From: Steinernema hermaphroditum
Taxonomy: Eukaryota; Nematoda; Chromadorea; Rhabditida; Steinernematidae
Length of the DNA stretch: 64,000 nt
Assembly (NCBI GenBank): GCA_030435675.1
Contig: CM059621.1
Coordinates: 9,920,001 to 9,984,000 of the forward strand
Reading direction: 5' to 3'
Each line of letters starts with the position of its first letter. Within the stretch, counting starts at the first letter, position 1. A program made the position numbers and the translations under genes. Below are positions 10,776 through 22,800 of the stretch, in pieces. The notes beneath the pieces were generated by a model, which worked only from the letters and a program-made list of their open reading frames with translations, ran no database searches and was not told the origin of the DNA.

Positions 10776-11236
10776 TTACTCGACGAACCTCCAGTTGTTT
10801 CGCGCGCCGTGGACATTCAATTCGGTCTTCTCGTAGGCGTCGACGGTCCGCCACTCGCCGTCGACGAGGAATCGGAACTCGTATCTCCCCGGGAGCAGGT
10901 CCAACCACGCGCCCACCGAGTTCGTCTCCGCGCGTCTCTCGCACAGAAGCGCGTACTCCCAGTTCAGGAAGCTCCCCTGAAAAGCTTTTCACGTTTCGGT
11001 TTAGGGAGCAGCGAAGAAGGCTCTTCGAGAAGAACTTACAGCCAAGTAGACATCCTTGGCGTCTGGCGCGTCGATCTCAAACCAAACACGGCGATGTTCA
11101 CTTGAGGGCTCACACTTTTGGTTTCTGGAAGACATCTCCGCGGGGGCCAGGGTTATGGTACTTACAGTACGACCAGGTTCAGTCGGTTTTTGTCGATTTC
11201 GGGCGTCCCCGAAATCACGCAGAACTTCCCTGACAT
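10776..11236 (-). CDS. Small CBM48/AMPK-beta-like carbohydrate-binding domain protein
   Basis: Three exons are inferred on the minus strand. Exon 1 (from ATG 11236-11234) gives MSGKFCVISGTPEIDKNRLN. A 41-nt intron follows, then NQKCEPSSEHRRVWFEIDAP, DAKDVYLA, an intron at about 10983-11040, and GSFLNWEYALLCERRAETNS, WLDLLPGRYEFRFLVDGEWR, ending NNWRFVE then TAA (10776-10778). The pattern W-F-x(9)-V-Y-L-A-G-S-F-N-W followed by LLPGRYEFRFLVDGEW is the glycogen-binding CBM48 fold of AMPK-beta subunits. The AMPK-beta C-terminal (ASC) region is absent, so this is not a canonical beta subunit. The protein is only about 120 residues if the first ATG is correct. An acceptor (CCATTTCAG) just upstream of that ATG suggests a spliced leader or 5'-UTR exon. 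Confidence 0.7.
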
Positions 11237-11465
11237 CTCCACGTTGTCGTCTCTGAAATGGACTCTTGGGTGACTTCAGCGCGGAGGGCGGGTGATGGTC
11301 GGTGGGTTAGGCATGCACGGAGAAGTCGACGATGGCGTTAGAAGCGACGAGGAGAGTGCGGAGCGAGCTAAGGGAGTTTTTTACTCGGGCAACGAACACA
11401 ACAGGCCGTTTTAGGACACAAATACACGTTTCGACGGTTAATTGGGGCAACAGTTATTAATCGCG

Positions 11466-13578
11466 TTACTTCCAGTCGGCCGCCGTCAGGTTTTCCGTCT
11501 TGATGGACTCGATGGGCGCCACCTTCAGCGGCTCCTCCTCCTTGTCCGCGCCCTGGGGGGTCGTATCCGAGCTGTCGGAGTGCGCAGGGTTGCCTGGCGC
11601 TTCCTGCGCGCCGGGAGTTGGCCCGATTTTGCCAAGGACGTCCTTGACGCGCTTCTTGATGCGGATCTGGTTCTTCTGGATTTCCGAGTTCTGCTGAAGC
11701 ATGCTGCTCGTCACCGCCTCGAGTCTTTTCACCTGAAAGCACAACTCAGCTCAGGCACTCCTGCCGCGATTACTTTTCTCGTTCGCCGTTTTCGAGTTTT
11801 GTGTTTCAAGAGTCGACTACCGTAGTTTCGCCTGACCCGAAGCCCACCAAAAGTTAAAAAAAGAAAGCGAAAGAAAATCAAAACTTCCAGTGGAAAGCAG
11901 AGCTTCTTTGGCTGGAGGTTCCATTGCGAACACCCTGAGTCGAGGGCGACCGTACCTTCTCCTCGATCGTCTTGTCCTCGCCCACCGGAATCGTCGACTC
12001 GGTGGTCTCCGAGATCGACACCGAATCCTTGGTTGGACTCGCCTTCTCGTCCGGGGGACCACACGCCGCGCCCGTCTCAGGAGGGGTCCAGCAGTGGTGG
12101 TAGATCTCCTGAAAGGGAGCGCCTAAGCGGGAGTGCGGTACCCGGGCGCCAACCCTTCGCGTCTGTCTCAGCGTGAAATGCTCCTTCAGACGCCGCAGCT
12201 TTTCGGTGGAATCGAGCGGTTTCGTCTCCTTCTGAAAGGGTCTCCAGTATTACGGTAGCGCGGTGGCGACCTACGTCACCGGGAGGGAACATGGCGGCGA
12301 GCTGGGCGGAGTGGGTGTTGAAGAAGGAGGTTGGCGAGAGGGGACGACTCTTCTGTGAGTAGACACTACAACGACTACGGTAGGTAGGGGATGGAAGTCA
12401 GGAGCACCTTCGTTGCGGGATTACGGTTGCGGAGTGGAGAAGATGGTCGTCGATTGAATTGCAGCGCTGTTTGCATTCCATAGCTAGCTCCTCATTCTCC
12501 AGCTCGAGGCCCTTGATCCTGGAACTCAGGGAGCGCGTGGTGGGGCCACGATCAGGGGTATACCTGTGATTCGCCTCGAAAAGCCACGTTTTGTACTCGC
12601 GGAGGTTTCCCTCCAGAAGCGCCTTCTCCCGCTCGATCGACTCGAGCACGGAACCCGACTGCATGAACATCGCGTTGAGGGACCTGCAGGGGTAGAGTAT
12701 GGTAGAGGCCAGACTGCACCACTCGCCTACCGTAACTCGTCGTTCTTGGAGCGGAGCTGGCGATCGAAGTTCTCCATCGCGATTCGGCATTCGTTCAGTT
12801 TGTCCCTCAGATGTGCGTTCTCCTCGATCAGCTGAAATCGTCGTGAGACCCTTCGCTCTACCGTACCTCACCTTTTGCATTTTGTATGCCTGCATGCGGT
12901 CCCTGAAAGAGGAGATGGCGATGAGGGGATACGGTGGCTTCCAGTGGACTTACATTTCCTGGTTCACTAGATTCTCGTGTTCGGCAGCGGAGATCTGAAA
13001 CTTCTATGCTGTCAGGGTCCTCGTGGCAGACTCACCTGGGCAGCGTCTCCTTCCTTCGTCTCCTTCGCGTCTTCGGTCCTCAGAGGCGCTTTTGCGACAG
13101 GAGTCCGGCGCACACTCGAGCGCGCGGCTCCGGCTGTAAAGGGATCGTGTCAAGACCCGGGGAGGGAACTCACCGAGGAGGCGGTGTACCATGTTCACCG
13201 ACTGCTCGAAGGTCTTCGTGGCGGCCTCGTAGTTGTCCAAGTAGCCCTTCGACTTGCAGCCGTGCGCGTGGGCTAAAGAACTGTTAGACGCTGAGTCATA
13301 CCGTACCGACTCACCGATCTCGACGAAGATCGGATGCGCATCCCAGCCGGAGGCGGGCATGGAGACCTTGCCGGTGAGGCTATCGTACCTAAAAGGACCG
13401 AGTAAGGGCAGAGCGTGGTCGCCTACTTGAGTGCCTTCTTGACTCCGTTCTCGCGGTAGTAGAGTCCGTGGGCGCCGGGGATGGCGCTCTGCACGGAGGA
13501 GAAGACGACGGCGCCGTCGGCGGCCTCCACTGGTACGTCGACGTCTTCGGTGCGCACACGGAGCCAGCGCTCCTCCAT
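11466..13578 (-). CDS. TDP-43-type N-terminal domain fused to a coiled-coil protein
   Basis: ATG at 13578-13576 follows a TTGCAG acceptor. The first about 80 residues read MEERWLRVRTEDVDVPVEAA, DGAVVFSSVQSAIPGAHGLY, YRENGVKKALKYDSLTGKVS and PASGWDAHPIFVEIGES. This matches the ubiquitin-like N-terminal oligomerisation domain of TDP-43 (R-V-x-E, DGTV, G-LRYR, GW). Then come AHAHGCKSKGYLDNYEAATK, a low-complexity linker, and predicted coiled coil: ISAAEHENLVNQEM, IEENAHLRDKLNECRIAMEN, SGSVLESIEREKALLEGNLR. A later part contains EIYHHCWTPPE and an acidic segment, then KRLEAVTSSMLQQNSEIQKN and the end TENLTAADWK. About eight short introns (40-100 nt) break the frame. No RRM motif (RNP1/RNP2) is visible, so it is not TDP-43 itself. 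I know no named family with this order. Confidence 0.7.
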
Positions 13579-14819
13579 CGTTTCTGCAACGATTGGCCTT
13601 CAGGGTTTCCGGTAGGGGACTGCGGATACCGGGAGGATTTTTCGGGGAAGTCAAGTCGTCTAATGACGCCGCCGCCTTTTCCTCTTCGTGTTTTATCGAA
13701 TTGCGAAGGCAAACAAGGCGTGCGCGTGATCGCGGGCAAATTAGAAACGTTTCGAACGACGCGAGGGTACTTGTTTGTCATCCCCTTGGAGGCTTCCTCT
13801 TCCGCCTCGGCGCCGATCACATCGATCGTCACGTCCGGTCCCCGATCGGCGTGCTCGCCGCGTGCATATTCATGACTCGAGGCCCGACGACCAACCGCCG
13901 AACGCCCAAAACAACTGATAAAGGCCGCGTGGCAACATCGCCCGGGATCGGGAGATCGATCGCCGGCTGGCGCCTTGTGGTCATCATCTCCCCTTAAGAC
14001 ATTCTAGCGGCGCCCCGAGAACCCCGGACTCACCCGTCCTGACTTCGTCGGCGGTTTTCATCGGATTGCTCTGGATCTGAGTCGGATCTGGAAGAGAGAG
14101 AACGTGAAAGTTGGGGCAGGCGCGTCTTCTCCGCGACGGCGCTTCTCTCAAATGGGACGTTCGGAGGGGCGGGGTGCCCCGGGGAGACGCCGCCGCGCGG
14201 AACAGAAGACGAATAGTCGCGCGATCGATCCGATCTCTGAGTCAAAACAAAGTTTTAAAAAGGGACCACAGAGGGAGGCGTGCGAATCGATTGATCTCCG
14301 GCTGGCAGAAGAGCGTCGAGGGAGGCAGCGTGAGGACGGGGGCAACCGAGGGTCGCGGGGACTCCGCAGGAAGAACGATGAGTCAGGTGGTGCGGCGGGA
14401 AAATCGCGAAAAAGCGAAAACGAACTGAAACCGCACGTTGCGAGTCGGGAAACGCCGAAGGTCATCGCCGAGAGGCGGCGAGAACCGCCGGGATCCAGGG
14501 CAACGGATGGGCGCCGGAGGGACCCTTAGGGGCAATCCCAGAGTGCAAAGGCGATTAGAATAGAGACCGATCGAATCTGGCGCTAATTCGACGACAAGAA
14601 TCGGCTCGTCGAGGCCTCGGCAGGGCGATCGACGTCAAGGTGCGCGGTGATTTGTCTTCCTGCGGCGCGCGATCGCCTGATTCGCGCGATTTTGTGCAAA
14701 GGAAAAACGTTGACATGTTTTGTGAGAGGCGCCGCGGGTGGCGACGACGATGCGGAGACAATAAATAGTACTTTATTATTCGGAATTTGGGGCGAAAACA
14801 GAACTGAGCATTGGGGTCG
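13579..14819 (-). other. Intergenic spacer, GC-rich, no supportable gene
   Basis: Lies between the start of the TDP-43-NTD gene and the stop of hemicentin (both minus). It probably contains the promoter and 5' UTR of the former. An AATAAA on the minus strand near 14772-14777, about 45 bp past the hemicentin stop, fits that gene's poly-A signal. Open frames here are purine-rich and look like shadows. Confidence 0.45.
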
Positions 14820-16850
14820 TCAAAAGTCGTACTTGGAGACGGAGAGAAGGACGAGGAACTCGGAGTGGTACTTCTTGGCGTCGGCGTCGGAGAAGGAGCG
14901 GATGCCGACGGAGTGCCTCGAGGCCGGCGGCAGCTTCGCGGCGCTCAGGAGCGTCGCACGGCCGCGCTCCGTCAAGAGGGCGAAGAGGGATCGCGCCTTC
15001 GGCGCCAGCGAGTAGCGCGTCCGGTGGAGGACGCGGCCCGCCTGGTCGTAGCTGGTGAGTCGGAGCAGCGGCGTCCCCTGAGGGAGCCGCCGTGTCACCG
15101 CCAGCATGTGGATGGCGATCGGTGGGTGGGAGCAGTTGGCGCAGGTGGAGACGCAGCGTCTGGAATCGGGGGGAGTCAGAGGCGTCTCTGGATGGACTCA
15201 CAGGTTGTTGAGGTGGTAGCCGGGCGGACAGGGCGAATTGAGGCACTTGAAGGAGCCGAGTTCGTTAAGGCACAGCTGCGAGGCCGCGCACACGCCGACG
15301 GCGCACTCGTCCACGTCTGGGGCGGGGATTACGGTAGTCGGAGGTAGGGGTACCTGTGCACTTTCCGCTGTCGTCGAGGACGTAGCCGTCGGGGCAGGAG
15401 CAGCTGAAGGAGCCGGGGGTGTTGAGACAGTCGAACTGGCAGGGTGCGTCGAAGGCGCACTCGTCGACGTCCTCGCAGACGAAGCCCGTCCAGTGGAAGC
15501 CGGGGGGACAGTCGCCACCCGACGGCGCGTCGAAGGCCATCGTCTTTAGCGGCCGCTCCGTCTCGGCGCCGATGCCAAGGCACCTGCCGTCGACCACCGG
15601 GAACCCGGCAGGACACACGCAGCGATAGGAGCCGAGGGTGTTCCGGCAGCTCATCGGCGCCGCGCAGGGACTCGGCGTCGCCGCGCACTCGTCCATGTCT
15701 GCAAGGGTTACTGTAGCCGGGAAGGCGGACCCACCCACCTTGACAATGATCGTCGTCGTCGAGGGCGTAGCCTGCGGCGCAGGACTCGAGGCACTTGAAG
15801 GAGCCGATCGTGTTGAGACACTCCGTCTCGTAGGGACAGGCAGCCGTGCCAAGACTACACTCGTCGACGTCCACGCAGGAGCCGTCCCACTTCGCCTTGA
15901 AGCCCGCGGGACACTGCCGCTCGCACTCGTAGCCGCCTACCGTATTCTGGCACCCGGCCTCCCCGCAGATCTCCTCGTCCATCGCACACTCGTCGATGTC
16001 TACAGACGATGCACTCAGGGGGATTCCTCGATACCGTACCTTTGCAGTATCCGCGGATCTTGTGGAAGCCTTCGGGACAGCGCTCGTCGCGCTCCACCTT
16101 CGTGTGCATCTGCAGCTCGTCGTGCTCAAAGTTCGACTTCACCGCCACACGCATCGTCTTCCCGGCGCCGATCTCCATCCCCTCCGTCGGGTCGTAGTTG
16201 ATCTGGTCGCTCCACCTAAACGCTTACCGTAACCCCTGCAGTACCCCAGAACACACTCGAAGGGAATCCTGTGCCGGTCGCCGAAGTGGAGGGCGGACTT
16301 CCCGCGGCCCGTGATCTTTCCGGGGACCTCCTCGATGAGCTCCTCGACGGAGTCCTCGAAGGAGAGCGCGTCCTGAAACTACCCGCTCAGTACCGTACCC
16401 GGAGGGCGCGTACCATGACGATGGGACGGGGGACGTTTCCGTTGAGAAGGACGTCGACCTCGAGATGCGAGTTCTCGGGCTGCACACCCTTCCCCTTCTG
16501 GAGGACGTTGATCGTCTCGCCGGTCTCGAAGCGATACTCCGTGACGCGCTCGAAGGCGCCACGAGCAGGGGAGGCGCGCTCCCGCGGTGCCAGGGGATCG
16601 TGGCCGAGGAAGCCCACTGGCGCCGCCATGTAGCCGACGATCGCCTTCGTGACGGTATCTGGAGCGGAGGGACTGGAGGGTTAGGGCTGGGCGGAGGTAC
16701 GGTACCTTGATTGCCGAAGAGGTTGTCTATCTTCATGTGGATGGTGTTGAAGCCGACGGAGGGTGTGACGTTGGTGATAAGGTTCTGATGGGTGAGGCGC
16801 CGCGAGTTGACGACGCCCTCGAGGAGGCCGACGGTGCCTCGGGCACCGTC
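14820..16850 (-). other. Hemicentin C-terminal G2F, EGF and fibulin-type module
   Basis: The G2F beta-barrel starts at GLLEGVVNSRRLTHQNLITN and includes FNTIHMKIDNLFGNQ, YRFETGETINVLQKGKG and DDP-type ends (INYDPTEGMEIGAGKTM). Five calcium-binding EGF repeats follow, opening DIDECAMDEEIC, DVDECSLGTAAC, DMDECAATPSPC, DVDECAFDAPC and DVDECAVGVC. The last about 110 residues (from NSPCPPGYHL to SVSKYDF) match the C-terminal module shared by fibulins and HIM-4. Confidence 0.85.
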
Positions 16851-19800
16851 GTCGACGATGACGTCGACGCCGTCCCAGGACTTGCCGAGAGCGTTGGCGG
16901 CGCGACACTTGTAGGAGGCCTGGTCAGTGTGGTGTACCTTGGCGATCCAGAGGGAGTTGTTGGCGAGGACGCGGACGCGCTCGTCGTCCAGCGGGAGGTT
17001 GACGTTGTCGCGCGTCCAGCGCACCTGCGTGGTGAGGGGGCTGGCGAACTTGACTCGGCAGTCCACCAGGATCGTCTTTCCGGGGCGCGAGTAGATGCGC
17101 GCCGGTCGGATGACCGCCTTCGGCGCGCGCTCCTCGACAACCTTCTGTGTGACGGCAACGACGCCGCGACGGCCGTCAACGAAGCACTCGACGACCGAGG
17201 CGTCGTCCTCGAGGGTGGCGTCGCGCAGCAGTACCAGGGAGCCGTTGTGCATGGCGTGAACCAGATGCACGCCCTCGTTCTCGCCGATGCGGCGCCCGTC
17301 GACGACCCACTCGGGGCGCATCTCCGGCGTCCGTCCCTCTACAGAGCAGCGCATCACCGTCACTCGACGCCGCTCGGGCACCGTTTTCTTCTTCGGCTTC
17401 GGGATCACCGTCACCGATGCCATCGTGGTCGCCGTGCCGAGGCTGTTCCGCGCCACGCACGTGTAGGCGCCGCCGGCGGATTCGTCGATGACTTCGAGGC
17501 GCAGAAGCGAGCTGCCCTCGCCGCTGCTGGCGGAGGCGACGATAGCGTCGTCGCGGAGCCACGAGATCTCCGGCTCCGGGGTGCCCGATGCGCTGCAGTA
17601 GAGCTGCAGAACCTGTCCCACGACTACCGTATGACTACGCGGGTGGTCGACGAATTGTGGAGCGGAGAGGAGGGGCACGCGGCGCGGGCCTCTGATCCCC
17701 GGAAGGCAACGGACGAGGACGCCGTCGGTGCCGTTGACTGGGAGATCGAGAAAGTCGGTGGTGGCCCAGGGGAGGAGAGTACCCTGGGGATTGTCTCCGC
17801 GCGCCGGCACGTACGTCTTCTTCACAGGCTTCTCGTTCTCATCGCACTCAACCCAGTGGATTTTCTGCTCCTTCGTAGGCACTGCAAAAAGTACTGTAGG
17901 GGACCCTCGCCAAGGGACCTACGGGCGACGACGAGGCGTCGGGAGCCGATGACCTGGCCGGCGTCGCTCTTGGCGATGCAGTGGTAGAATCCGTCGTCCT
18001 CGGCGCCGACGTTGCGGATGGCGAGCGCCGTGCCGAGCAGCTGGTACTTCTCGGCGTTGCCGCTGATGTCGACGTCGGGGATCTTGACCCAGGAGACGAC
18101 GGGCTCTGGGATGCCGGAGGCGTTGCAGGGGAGGATGACCGTGTCGCCGGGGCGCGCCGTGAGGTTCGCCTTCTCGGGGAAGATTTCGGGGGGTGTGAGC
18201 ACGTTCAGGTCGTAGTCCTTGTACACGGAGCCGGCCCAGTTCTTCGCCGTGCACGTGTAAATGCCAGCGTCCTCGATGCTCACGTTCGTGAAGATCGCCG
18301 TCGTCTGGATGCTCTCAGTGCGGTCGTTGATCGCCACTGGCGTACGGTAGGATCAGTGCCTGGCAGAGGGACTTACTGTGTTCGAGGGCGTCGCTGTTCT
18401 TGAGCCAGGAGATCTGCGGGGGCGGGATGCCGACGGCCTCGCACCAGAGCTCGGCGTTCTGGCCTTTGCGAACGACAACGCGGCGCGACTTCTCCGAGAT
18501 CTTCGGGGGTACGCCGACGAAGAGCTGGATGTTTTGGGTGGCGTTGCCGGCGGAGTTCTCGGCGATGCACGTGTAGAGACCCTCGTCGTGAAGCTTTGTG
18601 TCGTTGATCTCCAGGTTGGCACCTCCGTTGGAGACGCTCATCCGCGGCGTCATCTGAAGAGCCTCGTTGTCCTTCCGCCACACGATGTTCGACTTCTCCC
18701 CCTGGATCTGGCACAGTAACACCGATTTGTCGCCCTCCGTTATGTTCAGCGTGTGCAGACCGTCCCGGCTTACGGTAGGCGGCATGATGACCTTGACGGC
18801 GTACTCGATCTCGTCGACGCCGGCGTCGTTCCGCGCGACGCACTTGAAGGGGAGGACTCCGCGTTCCGCAGGGCGCGGGATGAAGAGGGTGCCCTCCTCC
18901 GCTGCAAGGGGTGCTGTATGTGCCGAGGGGGACCACCTACCGAGAGTAAACTCCTGCGGTGGGTAGACGGACTCGATGGAGGCCTCGTTGATGAACCAGG
19001 AAATCTCGGGGGGCGGCGAGCCGCTGGCTCCGCACTTCAGGCTGAAGGGGCTCCCGACGGGGACCATCGACTCGGCCGGGGAGGTGTCCGTGATGCGCGG
19101 GGGTACTGTAACAGGGTGCGTACACGCCTGGAGGGGGGAGCTTGACGCCTACCGAGGACCTCGAGGGTGAACGCCTGTTGGTCGATGCCGGCCTCGTTGG
19201 TGGCGACGCAGACGTAGATGCCAGAGTCGGCGGTGCGCGTGTCGATGACCTTGAGGACGTCGCCCTCGGCGATGTAGCGGTCGCCGGTCTCGACGCGAAC
19301 TCCGTTGCGCTGCCATGTGACGACGGGCCGCGGCTCTCCCTGGGCGCGGCACTCCATCTCCGTCACGGCGCCTTCCACCACCTGCACTGTGCCGCCATTC
19401 TGGATCGACGGAATCTCTGCAACGCCCCCTCAGCTACCGTACCTCTCACCGACTTACGGTCAACGTCGAGTTTGTAGACGAGCTCGTCCTCGCCGGCCTC
19501 GCTAGAGGCGCGGCACCGGTAGACGCCCTTGTCGGCGAGGGAGATGTTGCGCAGCTGGAGGTACTTCGCCTGGCCGCTGAAGACGGCGCCCGACGATTTT
19601 GTCAGGGGAGCGCCCTCGAAGCTCCAGGAGAGACGCGGCGTCGGCTTCCCCGATGCCTCGCAGACGAGCGTCAGAGAGCGCCCTGTCGGGATCCGAGGCG
19701 TAAGGTCGATCTGGTTCCGGTTGATCAGAGGGGGTACTGTAATCAGGGGAAGTCAGGCTACCGTAGCCCGCGGGCACCTACTGAGGATGTCGACGTCGAT

Positions 19801-22800
19801 GGAGGCTTCGACGGAGCCGACCTCGTTGCGTCCGAGGCACGTGTACTCGCCGGCGTCGTTCTCCTTCAGGTGAGGGATGTCAAGTCGCGCTCCCTGCAAC
19901 ACTACCGTACTCCAGGGGTCGGGGACTGCCGTACCTTGGAGGAGATGCGCGGGCCCTCGGGCGAGGAGATAAGCAGCTGACCGGCGAAGCTCCAGGAAAG
20001 GGCGGGCGTCGGGTTTCCGGAGGCGTTGCAGAGGAGTGTCACCGGGGAGCCGGCCTTTTGGATGGCACTGGGACGACCTTCATGTGTGGTCACGGCGATG
20101 GACGGGGACATCCAGACGTCCAGGGTGAGCACGAGCTCCGTGGCGCCGGCGTCGTTCTCAGCGGTGCACATCCACTGGCCCGCGTCCTCGGGCGCCGCCT
20201 CGAGGATCTCGAGTCCCTGGCCGCCGTCGAGGAGTCGAAGGCGCTCACCGTCGACGTCGACTTCGACGCCGTTCTTCGACCAGCGCACCGAGGGGAAGGG
20301 GTAGCCGCTGACGTCGCACCAGAGGGTCACCGGGCGCCCCTCGATGACGCGCGGTTTCACGTCGTTCCGCGAGTGGTCGATGCTGGGGACTGCTGAAAGA
20401 GACGCGTGGCTACGGTACGTGGTACGGTAGACGGGGCGAGAGAGACGCGGCGCCATGCAGGGACAGAACTCTTTATGTACACATACGGGACATAACACGA
20501 GTTAGTGGAGGACACCGTTAGGCATGCACATGCAGAATCAGGCGAAGGAAGCGCGGAGCCACCGGAACGTCCTCGAGAAGCTCGCCACCGCCTCCTCCAC
20601 CGCCGTCAGCCGCGGAGCACCCGCGTCGCCCCTCGGCCGACTACGGTACCACCGGTGACGGTGCGTTGTCGTCGTCCACTCGTGTGTGGTTACCATAACA
20701 TCGCGGACGTGGCCGGGGGCGTGGCGTCGTGAGTGGTCCGGGCGACGGGGGCGCCGCCGCGTTTTGCGGCGCGGAGAAGGGCGGCGCCCGAGAGCGCTGC
20801 GTGTGGTCTCGAGGTGGCGATGCTCGGCGGTTCTGCAGCGCTCGGAACTGAGGGACGTACAGAGGATCTCGAGAGCGAACTTGACGTAGACCTCGCCGGC
20901 CTGGTTGCTGGCGATGCAGACGTAGTCGCCGGCGTCGGGGAGCGTGGCGTGGGAGAGGAGGAGCCGGCGCCCGTGGTCGGTCATCTGAAGGGGCGCCATG
21001 GGCGTCGCGTGTGGCGGCAACTCACGTTGAAGCGCGTGGAGACGAGCGGGTCCAAGGGACGGCCGTCCTTCATCCAGGAGATCTGTACGCCGTCAGCGTC
21101 TTCGCCGGGAAGACTCCGCTGCACGGGGCACACGAACACCACGAGGGCGCCCTCGCGCTTCGACACCTTCTGCATCTCGTTGCTGTCCATCTGCGGCGGA
21201 ACTGCAACTGGGTACGGTGGATACGGTGGCAGTGCGGAAACCCACTGAGGACGCCGAGATGGAAGTCCTGGCTGGTGGCGCCGCCTCGGTTCTCGACGAC
21301 GCAGGCGTAGACGCCGCGGTCGGCCGTCTGGACGTCGTGGAGGACGAACGTCTGATTGTTCTGGTCTAGGAGATACTTGTGGCCGTTGACGGGCACGGGG
21401 ATGCCGTCGCGTGTCCAGAGGACACTCGGCTGGGGGATGCCGCGCACGGGGCACTCGAGGCTGATGGATCGCCCGAGGATCGCCAGCGGGTTCTGGATGA
21501 TGTTCGACTTGTCGATCTCCGGGGGGACGAGCACCTTCAACAGCAGGGGCACCTTCGTGGAGCCCGCCTCGTTCGAGGCACGGCAGGTGTACCTCCCACC
21601 GTCCGACAGGTCCACCGCCTCGATTGTCAGCTTCTAAAAGGCTGCCGGTGGGTGTCGCTGAGGGGTGCACTCACGTGGGAGTCGGCCGAGATCTTGACGT
21701 TCGGGGAGAGGTAGACGGGCTCTGCGCCCCGGAGCCAGTTGATGTCCCTGGCGTCGCCCTCACGCACCGGGCACGTCATCGTGACGGAGGCGCCGCGGAG
21801 CACCTCGTATTCGGTCTTCCCCACGTCCTCTCCGAACTTCGGAGGCGCTGGAGCCGAGGAATCAGAGGAATCCGGCGCCCTCCCGACTCACCGATGACTT
21901 CGAGGAGGAAGTCTGTGTCCAGATGACCCACTTCATTCTCCGCGTGGCACGTGTAGCGTCCCGCGTCCGCCGACGTTGCGTTGTTGATCGTCAGGTGCGT
22001 CCTGTCGACTACCGTAACTCGCTCGTTAAAAGGGAGGGGCGCGCCGTCACGGCGCCACTCCACTTCGGGTTCCGGGTTCCCGAGGACGGGGCAGTCGAGG
22101 ACGATGGGGTGGCTGTGGATGAAGCGCGGATTCTGGTCGATCGTTTCGTCGATGTGGGGCGCGGACAATACGGTAATGCGGAAGGAGGCCTCCGACTGGC
22201 CGGCGGCGTTGGCGACAACGCAGGCGTAGAGACCGGCGTCGGAGTGGCGCGCGTGGAGCAACATGAGGGCTTCGGAGCGCGGGCTCAGGATCAGGTTCGG
22301 GGAATCGGAGAGCGGACGGCCGCCACGCGTCCAGCGCACTGTCGGCGTCGGCTTCCCGTCGGCGCGGCACTCGAGGGTGGCGCGGTCGCCTTCGACGACG
22401 CGTACTTCGTGGCGCAGGGCGCCGCGGAAGCGCGGCTTCACGAGCACGTCGACGGCGAAGTCCGCCTGGCTCCAGTCGGCCTCGTTGCGCGCCTCGCACG
22501 TGTAGCGCCCGGCGTCCTTCGTCTCCACCTCGCGGAGCTCCAGACGCGGCTCTGAGGCCAGGACGCGGCCGTCACGCCTCCAGAGGACCGTTGGCGGGGG
22601 CACACCCGAGGCGATGCACTCCAGCGTCACCGAGCCGTTCTCCTTGACTTTCAGGACGCGCTCGCCCTCGTCGATCTTCGGCGGCACCAGCACCGAGACG
22701 CGGAACTCCTTCCTCGCTATTCCCACATTATTCGACGCCACACATGCGTAGAGGCCCGAATCGGCTACTGTAGCCCGTTGCAGATGGATTGAGTAGACGT

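Noticed and set aside
16707..17987. A 426-codon open frame on the plus strand.
   Set aside because: It is antisense to hemicentin Ig exons, has Asp/Val/Arg-rich shadow composition and no motifs. GC-rich codons on the minus strand keep the opposite frame open.
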